From positions 40,888,513 to 40,952,512 of the forward strand of contig OY776125.1 in assembly GCA_963675135.1 (NCBI GenBank): a stretch of DNA of 64,000 nucleotides. The letters run 5' to 3'. This DNA comes from Galeopsis tetrahit. Taxonomy: Eukaryota; Streptophyta; Magnoliopsida; Lamiales; Lamiaceae. This document shows, piece after piece, positions 1-9,949 of the stretch. The stretch's first letter is position 1; each line of letters starts with the position of its first letter. The translations under genes and the position numbers were made by a program. Below the pieces are notes generated by a model. It was not told the DNA's origin and made no database searches. It worked only from the letters and a program-made list of their open reading frames with translations.

Positions 1-910
1 TTTTGGGATGTAAAATTCGGATTTGAGATTTTGAAATCTAACACATGTTCTATTTTGGGATTTAGAAATGGGATTTTAAAATCTCACCCAATAAAATACC
101 AATAAATCATACAAAAGTCAACCCTATAAATACTTACAAACATATATAAACACTTATAAACCATATATTATAAAGTTAAATCATACGTTATTTAAATCGC
201 AAAACAAATACAAACATACAAGTCATTAGAATTTCAAAATCCACTAAATTTTGAAATTCGAATTTCAAAATTCTCAAAATTTGAAAATAAACATTCCCTT
301 AGGGACGAAGCGGAAGAGAGTAATAATTAAATGGACCAAAAACTGTACGTACAACCTACGTAAATACTACTTCATTCGTCCCACAATAACTTTCACACTT
401 TTCTTTTCAAAATGTTCCACAATAACTTTTACATTTTTCTTTTCAAAATGTCTAACAATAACTTTCACACCCTTAAAATGGAAAATCATTTATAAACTAC
501 ACCCTCACAAAATTCACAATTTTACACAAAATGTCATTATTTTTTATCTCACACATACACACCAGTCAACTCATTTATTTATTTTATACATAAAAATTTA
601 CTAAATTAATTCTCAAAACTCTGGTCATTATTACACTTTTTTAATATGTGTGTCCATCCACCAAAAAAAACTAAATGGGCAATTCATGTGTTTTACTTGA
701 AATTTCCTCTCACTTTTGAACAGCATGTCTCCCTATTCCATCCAGTGAATAGTCTTCCAAATTTCTTCTCATTCTAATCCTTAATTCTTGCCTTATCCGG
801 AAAAGGGTGTTCATTTTATGGGTCAAATTAATAATCACATTTTCCCATTTTCTTTACCAAACAATTTATAAAGGAATCCTTATCACTTGCAAATAGTGCA
901 ATATTATTTC
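1..910. other. AT-rich intergenic DNA with small repeats
   Basis: I see no gene in this stretch. It contains a perfect 26-bp AT-rich palindrome at 247-272 and three copies of a 36-bp tandem unit at about 382-490, built on an ACAATAACTTTCACA core. The text just before that array (TTCATTCGTCCCACAA) resembles a degenerate Stowaway-type MITE terminus, but I found no convincing partner terminus. The first 300 bases are AT-rich with repeated TTTGAAAT/ATTTCAAA words. Confidence 0.5.
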
Positions 911-2439
911 ATGGCAATCTATAACGAAATACTTAGCAATGAGAAAAGCATTTCTACCCACTGGGATTCCCAGGAGAAAGCCATATTGCACCAAGGCCTA
1001 ATGAAGAAGTGAGATTTTATTTCATATCATTAACCTTTTTCTTCTCATACTTTCATGATTTTTAATTTCAACAACTTAATACATGATGCATTTATCATTT
1101 ATGACATATTCAAGATCAAGAGATTCCTATATATCTTTTGTTTGAGTTTTGTGATCCTAGGTGTATGACATACTTGAAAAAAAAAAAAAATTGTGTGGGA
1201 CCATATCATGAGTATATCTAAAATCTTTTTTCATTTGAATTTAATTTTTTTTTTTCAAATTTTATATTTGTCAAAATGTGGTCAAATGTATTTTTAAATC
1301 GCACTTAATTTTTTGTTTATGTCACGGTATCCGATCCAAGGACCGACTAATCTGAGGGGATCAATCACACCGTCCACTCGCGGCATTTAAAGCCAAAGTT
1401 TTGCGCTCTGTATACATAGCTCCATAGGAATTGTTTGCATCTCAAGGGTTTCAAATGTGAGACCTAGAGAAGAGCACATTCCCAAGTCCCGAGCCTACAT
1501 TGCACTTAAAAAATTGATAATATTTTTAACAAAAATAATTACAACTTTTTACATCAAGTCAAGGGAGACCCGTCTCACTGAATGAAATCTGTGAGACAGT
1601 CTCACCTATGACTAGCTTTTTTTTCTAATATACATATCTTGAATTTTTTTTATGTCTTCAATTTTATAAAATTTTGTTATTTTGCCCTCGTCCCCTAAAG
1701 ATATTTTTTAATAACATTATATGATAGTCCACTTTTGAACGAAATCCTGCATACATTCTTATATATGTCAAAAGTAGTGTTACATTAATTAAGTTAAGAA
1801 CAAAATGGTGCAGATATGCATGTGAGTCGAAGGTTTTTCGTTATGTTAAGATTGCTGCACGCCTACGCGGCAAAACTGTCCGGGACGTGGCACTGCGCTG
1901 CATATGGATGACTGTAAGTTTGTTTCACTTGTAAACTAGTTTCACCACAAAAAAGAGGCACTGTTTCCCGACGGATTTACCATTGTACGTACTTTGCTTA
2001 ATTTTGCAAATTTTTCTTAACGTCTTTATAATGATCTTACAGAAGAAAGAAAGTAGCAAGAGAAGGAAAAAAGACATCAATATTGGGAGGAGACATGAAC
2101 AAGCAAAGGTTAACATCTGATTTGTCTATTTTTTATTTGAATAAATATGAAACAAGAGTTGGATCATATCTTAGATTTGAAATCATAATTAATTGTTTTA
2201 GATACATTGACATATCCGTGGTCAAATCCGAATATTTCAACTGATTTATATTGAATTACAAATTGAGTGTGTTTAGATCTAATTAGATATTTATCTAGTG
2301 TTTGATTAACATTTTATTTTGAACTAATTTGTTCTACCAAACTGGATCTTAGGCCTTTTGACACTTTGTTAACAATTTATTTTGGGCTAATAAAAATCTT
2401 TCTTTTGTGCAGAGTTCAGAGGCTCAAGCTGGAATATGA
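911..2439 (+). CDS. Myb-like / DUF3755-family gene, four exons, short or truncated
   Basis: Four exons join in frame: 911-1008, 1814-1913, 2043-2108 and 2413-2439 (TGA 2437-2439), 96 codons in all. Introns are GT-AG: 1009-1813, 1914-2042 and 2109-2412, with strong acceptors at 1811-1813 and 2411-2412. Exon 1 encodes an IYNEIL start and a SANT-like WDSQEKAILHQGL segment. Exon 2 encodes KYACES, then KIAARLRGKTVRDVALRC and WMT. Exon 3 begins KKESSKRRKKD, a basic tail. From family knowledge, this order (YNEIL, W..(D/E)(E/Q), KYA.ES, KTVRDVALRC.WM, KKE) is the signature of plant Myb-like proteins annotated DUF3755, a nuclear family without a firm biochemical role. Those proteins are usually about 2.5 times longer, so the early stop in exon 4 suggests a truncated copy. 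An upstream exon before ATG 911 is possible. Intron 1 contains unrelated repeat-like DNA (about 1320-1620). Confidence 0.7.
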
Positions 2440-2460
2440 TACATTCTTTTATCAAGAAAC

Positions 2461-2583
2461 ATTGTTTTTTTAATGATCAAATAATACACTCAAGTTGTTT
2501 GTTATTGCAAATTAAGGCTATCAAGCAATATTGTTTTTTTTTAATGATCAAATAATACACTCAAGTTGTTTGTTATTGCAAAG
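2461..2583. repeat. 53-bp direct duplication
   Basis: The segment at 2461-2513 (ATTGTTTTTTTAATGATCAA and onward to TTGTTATTGCAAA) recurs almost exactly at 2530-2583, separated by about 16 bp. It lies just downstream of the last supported exon of the DUF3755-like gene, so it may be part of that gene's 3' region. Confidence 0.75.
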
Positions 2584-2771
2584 GCTACTTCAGAAATATG
2601 TTGTGGGAGTGTCTTGTTTTTAATGAGACTACAATTTAGGTTCTAGTAATTTTTTTTGAAGTAAGGGGAGATTAGCGTCCATTATTGCAAACGTAAGGTG
2701 ATTCGGTTAGTTCAACCACAAAATTCGACGGGTCTAACCATGTTAAAGGATTAACGAATAGGCAGAATTTT

Positions 2772-3215
2772 CTAGCCAAAGTATGCACTTATATATTGGC
2801 AACCTGTTTGACATAAATAACTGAAACATTTGAGAAGCTTGCCACTAGCTAGGTTACGACAAGCCAAAACATTATCACCAAAAGTGGAAACCACAATATT
2901 CGTACCATTAATAACATCTACGACAATTTTAGGATCACCTTCAACAATACAATTGTCCAAGCCGTTGTCCTTGAGCCAAGATAACGTCTCGTAAAAACTC
3001 ATAATTTCTCCAATATTCACAGCAAAACATCCACGAATAACTCGCGTTCGCGCCATACAAAATGCCACCTGTGCATCTCGGAGTACCAAACCCAAACCAG
3101 TTTGTTGTTCCTCACTAAAGAATGCTGCATCGGTATTAATTTTTCTCATTCCAAAAGCAGGGGATGACTTTTTTGTATTTTTGCTACTTTTTAAGAACAA
3201 AAATAACTTACCCAA
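2772..3215 (-). pseudogene. RNase H-like (RVT_3) domain remnant
   Basis: The minus-strand frame (147 codons) contains the plant RNase H-like pattern: KINTDAAF followed by GLGLVLRDAQ, then an ARTRVIRG strand, an acidic E in EIMSFYETLSWL, and EGDPKIVVDVING. These match the order D...E...D of the RVT_3 domain found at the C-terminus of plant non-LTR retrotransposons and in small plant RNase H-like proteins. The final catalytic histidine/aspartate region is not clear. Nothing recognisable precedes KINTDAA, and a CACTA terminus starts 35 bp beyond the frame. I read it as a relic, most likely the 3' end of a LINE. It has no visible connection with the LINE pieces at 22.9-40.4 kb. Confidence 0.6.
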
Positions 3216-3249
3216 AAGCGTATGGATTTATTATAGTATTGCAAGTATA

Positions 3250-3963
3250 CACTACAAAATATTAGCCAAAAGGCAACGACAATTGGCAAGGGCAGGCTAC
3301 CGTTGCCAATTGGCAATGACATTTGTAACGGGCAGAAAAAAGGCGACGGGGGCGGGTGCAGGCAACTGGAGTGGGCCCCGTTGCAAAAAGGGGACGGTTT
3401 ATAACGCCCGTTGCCAAAAGGCGACGGCAGTAGGCCCCATTGCCATTTGGTAACGGGCCCCCACTCACTAAAAGGCAACGGCAGTGGGCCCGTTGCCTTT
3501 GCCGTCGCCCTAATTGACTTAAATTAAACCCTTCTCTTCCAGAATTACAGAAGCTAAGCGGCGCGCACACACCTCCTTAAACAAACTTTCTTTCCACCTC
3601 CAAACTCAACATCCACGTTCGTTTGCAGATCGGACTCGGTTCTTGGCCATTTGTGTTCTACACTTCGACGGGAGCATTTCTACGGTAATTTTTTTCATTT
3701 TAATCGGTTAAATTTGAAGTTATATGTATATATATAGTTTTAGTATATATATGTATATATATGCATATATGTTGTATATATATATATAAAATTGTTAGAA
3801 TTGTTAATTTTTATGCATGCATGTGTTAATTGTTAGAATTTAATTGTTAATTATATATATTGTGTTATGCATGTATTTATATGTATGTTTTAATTAATTA
3901 AGTTATATGAATTTATTTTTTAATTAGGGTGTTAGAATAATTATTAGAATATATTTGTGTGAG
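3250..3963 (+). mobile_element. 5' end of a CACTA (En/Spm) DNA transposon, truncated
   Basis: CACTACAAAAT at 3250 is the canonical CACTA terminus. It is followed to about 3510 by many short subterminal repeats in both orientations (GGCAACGGCA, CCGTTGCC, GGCGACGG), the arrangement bound by CACTA transposases. From about 3540 to 3685 comes sequence like an untranslated first exon, ending in a plausible donor (ACG|GTAATT), then AT-rich intron-like DNA with TATATA runs. The element is interrupted by Copia-A at about 3964. I found no matching 3' terminus (…TTTTGTAGTG) in the window, so it is a fragment here. Confidence 0.65.
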
Positions 3964-4900
3964 TGTTATCTCATAATCTCAAAATCAGCACAGTAAACTA
4001 CTGAGCTGATAGGATCAGATAAGATGACTTAGGCCTTATCAGATGAGTTGAAGGGTTTCAATCAGATGAGAAGGTGATGCTTAGAGTTCAGCACAGTTGG
4101 AATCAGCACAGTAAGATCAGCACAGTACTGGATTAAGATCAGTACTTCAGCAGAGTGTACCAAGATCAGTACTTCAGCAGAGTAGATCAGCTCAGTACCA
4201 GATCAGCACAGTACTTGGGTCAGCACAGTACCAGGTCAGCACAGTACTTGGGTCAGCACAGTACTTGGTCAGTGCAGTAAAGATCAGCACAGTATGAAGT
4301 CTATCAACAGAGTTAGCTTTTGATCATCAAAGCAGAAGAGTTGGGTATCAGAACACTAAGTAGTGATCTGATCTTTATGGGCAAGTCTTCTGGTTCGAAG
4401 TTAGTTAGTTTAACTAACAGTTTTACAGTTACAACAACTTGAGGGCATAACTACCATTTGAGTTGGGCAATAACAGAGCACATGGGTTGTTACAAGCAGT
4501 TGCAAACGGTTGATAACTACTAAAATCACTTCCTAACTGCAGCAACTACCTTTGGTCTTTATAAACTCTTGTTTGTGTACATTGTAAAGGTTGACACCTT
4601 TTTGGGATGAGAGATTTAGTACGTTATTGTATTCTTTGAGTTGTGTGAGTTCACGAGTGAAGTGAGGAAATATCCAATTCCGAGTGAATGAGTGTGTAAA
4701 CATTCTTTATCAATCAAAGAAGTACTAGTCTGGTCCAGTGGATGTAGATCACATTGATCGAACCACTTAAATCCTTGTGTGCTGTTTGTCTCGTTGATTA
4801 CTTTTCTGAATTACTATCCTAAGAGCAGTTATTTCTTTTATATTCAAGTGTTCTAATTAGTTGGAGACGTCTAGTTGAGTTGATCGGAATCTTCTTGACA
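3964..4900 (+). repeat. 5' LTR of Copia-A
   Basis: The right end is fixed by the primer site at 4901 (…TTGACA|ATTGGCGCCG). The left end is inferred from TGTTATCTC at 3964 because no second LTR copy exists for comparison. Between about 4085 and 4290 the LTR holds a run of short imperfect repeats of ATCAGCACAGTACC and TCAGCAGAGTA, about a dozen in total, a likely enhancer-like U3 region. Confidence 0.65.
4558..4568 (+). promoter_or_regulatory. TATA box of Copia-A LTR
   Basis: TTTATAAACTC lies in the LTR about 340 bp before its end and downstream of the repeat-rich U3, the expected place for the element's promoter. Position and motif are the only evidence. Confidence 0.5.
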
Positions 4901-4920
4901 ATTGGCGCCGTCTGTGGGAA
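4901..4920 (+). other. Primer-binding site of Copia-A
   Basis: ATTGGCGCCGTCTGTGGGAA follows the LTR directly. The first nine bases from TGG would pair with a plant tRNA-Asp 3' end (…ACGGCGCCA). The same site is used by the gypsy element at 61137-61156. Confidence 0.7.
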
Positions 4921-4944
4921 ACCGAAGTAACTGCAGATCTAAAG

Positions 4945-7880
4945 ATGGGGAATTCTACCAAGTACAACATAGAGAATTTTACAGGCACTGGAGATTTTGG
5001 GCTGTGGAAGGTCAAGATGCAGGCCCTCCTTGAACAGCAAGGATTATTCGAGGCTCTCGAAGAATCCGAAGAGATTGCAGAAGAATCTGCAACAGCTGCG
5101 GCTGAAAGGAGCAAGTTGCTCAGGAAAGCTCGAAGCACGATCCTACTCTGCCTTGGAGATAAGGTCTTGAGGGAGGTTGCTAGAGAGAAGTCAGCGAAGG
5201 AGGTTTGGGATAAGCTTGAGAAGCTATATATGGTGAAAACTCTTGCTAACCGACTCTATTCGAAGCAGAAGCTGTATGCCTTTAGAATGGGAGATGACAA
5301 ACCCATTACGGAGCAGCTAGATGAGTTCAACAAGATTCTTGATGATCTGGAGAATTTGGATGTCAAGTTAGAGGAAGAGGATAAGGCTCTGATCTTGTTG
5401 AGTGCTCTGCCTAAGTCCTTTGAAATCCTAAAGGACACCATCTTGTATGGTAGAAAGGAAGCAATCACATTGGAGGATGTGATCTTGGCTGTCATGTCCA
5501 AGCTGTTACACAATAAAACATCTCAAGGAGATAAAAGTAGCAGTGGGGAAGGATTGGCAATCAAGGGAGGTCAGAAGAAATCTGTCTCCAAGAAAGGGTC
5601 TAGTCAACCCAAGGGAGCTGATAAGGGTAAATCAGCAGTGTCAAATCAAGGGGAAGTAGTGTGCCACCACTGCAACAAACCTGGGCACTATAAGAGTACT
5701 TGTTACAAGTACAAACAGCTTATGAGAAAATCTGGTCCTAAGAACCCTGTTGATAAGAATCAAGCAAATCAAACCCAAGATGATAAGGAGCAGAAAGGCT
5801 ATGAGTCAGCTCAGTCCCTATCCATCACTTCCACTAAAGAGCAGCAAGATTGGATTTTAGATTCAGGGTGTTCTTTCCACATGACTCCAAGAAGAGAGTG
5901 GTTTCATGATTTTAAGCATCAGAATGGAGGTTCTGTGTTGTTAGGGAATGATCACACTTGCAAAGTCAGAGGTGAAGGTACAGTACACTTGAAGATGTAT
6001 GATGGAGTAGTGAGGATTCTCAAGAGGGTCAGGTATGTTCCTGAACTCAAGAGAAATTTGATATCTCTTGGTATGCTGGATTCATTGGGCTATAAATTCC
6101 AGTCAGAAGATGGAGAGCTCAGAGTTTCAAAGGGGAAGCTTACTGTTCTTAAAGGAGAGAGAAGAAATGATCTCTACTTTCTTAAGGGGGAACAGTTATT
6201 GGCAGATCAGATGTGGCAAGGGTGCAAGACAACTCAATGTTGTGGCACAGAAGACTAGGTCATGTAGGAGAGAAGGGCCTACTTGAGCTAAGTAAGCAAG
6301 GATTGCTATGTGGTGACAAGATCACAAAGCTTGATCTGTGTGAGCACTGCATTCTTGGGAAATCCAAGAGATTGAAGTTTGGAAAGAGTTCACACTCTAC
6401 CAAAGGAATTTTGGACTATGTCCATTCAGATTTATGGGGGGCAGCTAGGAATCAGACCAGAAGTGGTGGGAGATACTTCATGTCTATCATAGATGACTAC
6501 TCAAGAAAGGTATGGATCACTATCCTGAAATCCAAGTCAGAAGCATTTGAAAAATTTAAGGAATGGCTCACTGAGGTGGAGAATATTTCTGGAAAGAATC
6601 TCAAGCATTTGAGAACTGATAATGGGCTGGAGTTCATATCAGAAGAGTTCAATGTTTTCTGCAAGAAGAAGGGTATAGTGAGGCACAGAACAGTACCAGG
6701 TACACCTCAGCAGAATGGAGTAGCTGAGAGAATGAACCAGACTTTACTTGAGAGAGTTAGATGCATGTTGAGCAGCTCTGGATTGCCTAAAGTATTTTGC
6801 GGAGAAGCAGTGTCAACAACAGCCTATTTGATAAACAGAAGCCCTTCCTCAGCTGTGCAATTTAAAACCCCAGAAGAGTTATGGTCTGGCCATGCAGCTG
6901 AGTACAGTAATTTGAAAGTTTATGGTTGTTCAGCATATGCCCATGTCAAGCAAGATAAGCTTGAGCCTCGAGCCTTGAAATGTGTGTTCGTAGGGTCTCC
7001 TTCAGGTGTGAAAGGGTATAGGTTGTGGTGCCTTGAAGCTGGGATACAGAAGTGTATTATCAGCAGAGATGTAACTTTTGATGAAAGTAGAATGCCATTG
7101 AAAGAAGAGGCAAGTTCAAGTGCAGCACACAACAAACCAGATGAGACACAGGTGGAGGTGGAGCATGATGACATCAGAACACTAACTGAAGATCAGATTG
7201 ATCCAGATGAGGAGGAGAATACTCATATTGATACTGAGCTTCATGACTATCAGCTGACTAGGGACAGATCAAGAAGAGAAGTCCACCCACCTCAGAGGTA
7301 TGGTCAAGCTGACATAGTATCATTTGCATTATGTGTAGCTCTTGAGGTGGAGTCTTTAGAGCCTAAAACTTACACAGAAGCCATCAACTGCCATGACAAA
7401 GAGAAGTGGTTAGTTGCTATGGAGGAAGAACTGTTATCTCTTAACAAGAACCAGACTTGGGAGATTGTTGAGAGGCCTAAGAACAAGAAACTTGTTGGGT
7501 GTAAGTGGATCTACAAGAAAAAGGTGGAGGCTCAGAGAGGTGGCAAGATTAGGTACAAGGCAAGACTTGTAGCTAAAGGATTTACACAGAAAGAAGGTAT
7601 TGACTTTAATGAAATCTTCTCACCTGTTGTAAAGCATTGTAGCATCAGAATCTTGTTGGCTATGGTTGCTCAATATGAATTGGAGCTGCATCAGATGGAT
7701 GTGACCACAACATTTCTTCATGGGACTTTAGATGATAAGATCTACATGAAAATACCAGAAGGGTTGGACATAGAAGATGGAGAAGACAAAGTGTGCTTAC
7801 TCAGAAAATCACTCTATGGACTCAAACAAAGCCCTAGACAGTGGTACTTGAGGTTTGATGAGTACATTTGCTCAGCTTGG
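4945..7880 (+). pseudogene. Copia-A gag-pol, frameshifted and truncated
   Basis: ATG 4945 opens gag (437-codon frame to 6258). It contains a UBN2-type capsid domain, a zinc knuckle CHHCNKPGHYKSTC (about 5660-5705) and the aspartic protease active site WILDSGCSFHMTP (about 5851-5890). A one-base shift near 6210 moves the frame, which continues to about 7880. This part holds the integrase zinc finger (LWHRRLGHV … CEHC), the integrase core ([26 protein letters not shown]) and the start of reverse transcriptase (GCKWIYKKK … [14 protein letters not shown] … SLYGLKQSPRQW). The product would be processed to capsid, protease, integrase and RT in virus-like particles. The shift and the missing YVDD/RNase H make this copy non-functional. 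Confidence 0.85.
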
Positions 7881-9481
7881 TTTTGCAAGAAGCTTGTAAA
7901 TCAACACAAGAAGTTATAGTGGTTCAGAGACTCAAGCTCCTACATCCACTTTCCCTGATTTAACAGGATAATTCCTTCACTCTTGGAATTAACTTGTTTT
8001 ATAGTGCCAAGGTGCACTTGATCAAGAACACCACTCCTGGGTGAATTGATCCCTAGGATGTCTAGAGTCCTAGTACCCTCTTCTCAACTCAGAACTGAAC
8101 TGTTCTTCTCTCAACAGTCAGCTCCTACCACTTCTACTACTACAACCTTCTCACTTTCACTCTTGAAAGATGTAAGGGTTGAAGTAAGGTTCCAACTAAT
8201 GAGATATCCTTTACAATGAAGATCAGTGTATAAGGATAGGATATCTCTCTAAGCTTGTGTATGGATATACAATTGGGTTCAGCTTAGAAGAAGTGTATAA
8301 AGACTAAGATAGTCTCTTTGAAAGCTTAAATGTTATATGAGCTTCAGAATACTTGTGTAGTTGGATTCTGTTGAGGTTAGTTGGATGCTTTCAAATGGTC
8401 TTCACACTTCTGTATTTATAGACAAAATGGAGGATTTGCCCGTTGGAGAGGCAGCCCCAAATTGCTATAAATGTCTTCCTTGAGTTCTTCAAACTGGAAG
8501 ACAGATTCTTGACAGTGACATGTCCTCATTTGGGTAATAAACGGCTTGTAAGACTTTGTCTTCATTCTGCAGCACTTTTCCCAATGTTTGACTTCTTGTT
8601 AGGACTTGGACATGGCTTCTGAAGGTTGATCCAATGATAGGACAACATTCCTTATCATCTGGACAACTCTCCTTATCACTATCAGCAGTTTTGCCTTTCA
8701 GCAAGGTTGGCTTGCTCTTCTTCAGATGACTTGGCTCTTTCCCTTTATTTCACTTCAAGGTGATCTTAGCTTGTTTCTTTGGTGATCTTTAGGGTGTAGT
8801 TGTCTCTTTCTCTTCAGCATAGTTGACCTTCAACCTTTAGAACATCTGTTCTGATTCAATCATGCTGAGACAACTCTTCTGGACAACTCTTCTGATCAGC
8901 ATATTTGGTCTTTTGGCATCAGAGCACTTTACACATAGAGTTGGCTTCTCTGGACAACTCTCCTGATCCAAAGCCTTTGAGTGGCCTTGTCCTTTTGAGC
9001 TAGGTAAAGTTGTTCTTGCATATGGCTAGCTTCTTTGGACAACTCTGTTGATCAAAGTTATTAAGCTTGTCCTTTTGATTTTACCAATCTTGCATATGGA
9101 CACTTTCTCTGGACAACTCTCCTGATCAGATCATCTTATTGGGCTTGTCCTTTTGAGCTTTACAATCTTGTTCTTGCATAAGAACATCTTCTCTGGACAA
9201 CTCTCCTGATCAGTGCATTTGGTTTTCCATGGAGTGTCCTTGCTCTTAAGTGATTGTTCCAGAATTTGAGCCTTGAGGGGACTTGATCTTGATCATCTTC
9301 AAAGCATAGGTTCCCCCTCAAATTGTGCATCTAATTGTCTAAGAGCTGCCTAACATTTCAGCTTCCTATCTAGCCTATAAACTATATGTTCTATCATTTC
9401 TAGAACATATTTATCTTGACTTAGGCATGTCTCAGGGGGTTTTGGTATTAGATCAAAACATATCTCATTTTATTCCCAACA
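7880..9481 (-). repeat. 3' LTR of SIRE-A, outer end missing
   Basis: 8239-9481 matches 20361-21603 base for base apart from about ten substitutions. The LTR begins (minus strand) TGTTGGGAATAAAATG next to the polypurine tract. At its other edge the text around 7890-7960 (AAATCAACAC … TATAGTGGTTC … CTACATCCACT) is homologous to an internal part of the SIRE-B LTR, which continues about 290 bp further. The outer U5 end is therefore lost at the junction with Copia-A. A degenerate unit GGACAACTCTCCTGATCA recurs at roughly 80-bp spacing between 8650 and 9215. Confidence 0.8.
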
Positions 9482-9504
9482 ATTTCCCCCTTTTTGATGA
9501 TGCC
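9482..9504 (-). other. Polypurine tract of SIRE-A
   Basis: The minus strand reads AAAAAGGGGGAAAT directly before the LTR start TGTTGGG, the standard plus-strand DNA primer position. The identical tract precedes the SIRE-B 3' LTR. Confidence 0.85.
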
Positions 9505-9949
9505 AAAACCTATACTATCTAAGCAAAAGTGACTTGTCTACACCTATTACATGTATCTTCAGAAGACATGACTAAGGTCAATATTCCTGAAAAAATAATG
9601 TGTTAGTGTATTCACTGTTTTTGTTGCAAGTAGGTTCAAGATAGGCATAGAGAGATTAATGTTTCTTGATTCAAAATAAGTTCAACTATCATTCATTCAA
9701 AGATCATTACAAGAATGTTGATAGTTGAAATTAACATATCAGAGCATGAATCAATTACACTTAAATACATCAGAGCATTTCATTCTAACAATTCAAGACA
9801 TAAATAAGCTTTTCATCATCAGAGCACAGAGCTTGTATCAGAGCAATTCATAACAGATCAGAGCAACCAGATTAGTACACCACATCAGCAATCTTGACCA
9901 TATTTTAGCATAGTTGATCAATCAAGAAAGGTCAGAAGACTTAGCCATT
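9505..9949 (-). other. SIRE-A 3' untranslated region
   Basis: No reading frame is supported between the end of the extra reading frame and the polypurine tract. The sequence is AT-rich with repeated ATCAGAGCA words (about 9740-9870) and nothing else I can identify. Confidence 0.6.

Larger units (their letters stand above)
3964..7880 (+). mobile_element. Copia-A: Tork-like Ty1/copia retrotransposon, 3' half missing
   Basis: A 5' LTR (about 3964-4900), a primer site (4901) and a gag-pol frame (4945 onward) run on +. Gag resembles the Tork/TNT1 group (YMVKTLANRLYSKQKLYAF, then LLSALPKSFE). The coding sequence stops inside reverse transcriptase after WYLRFDEYI, before the YVDD box. From there the sequence is SIRE-A LTR. 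RNase H, the polypurine tract and the 3' LTR are absent from the window. The exact junction is uncertain by about 15 bp. Confidence 0.8.

Noticed and set aside
251..604. 117-codon + frame
   Set aside because: It is made of a 36-bp tandem repeat and AT-rich DNA with no protein-like features.
1925..2116. 63-codon minus frame
   Set aside because: Antisense to exon 3 and intron of the DUF3755-like gene.
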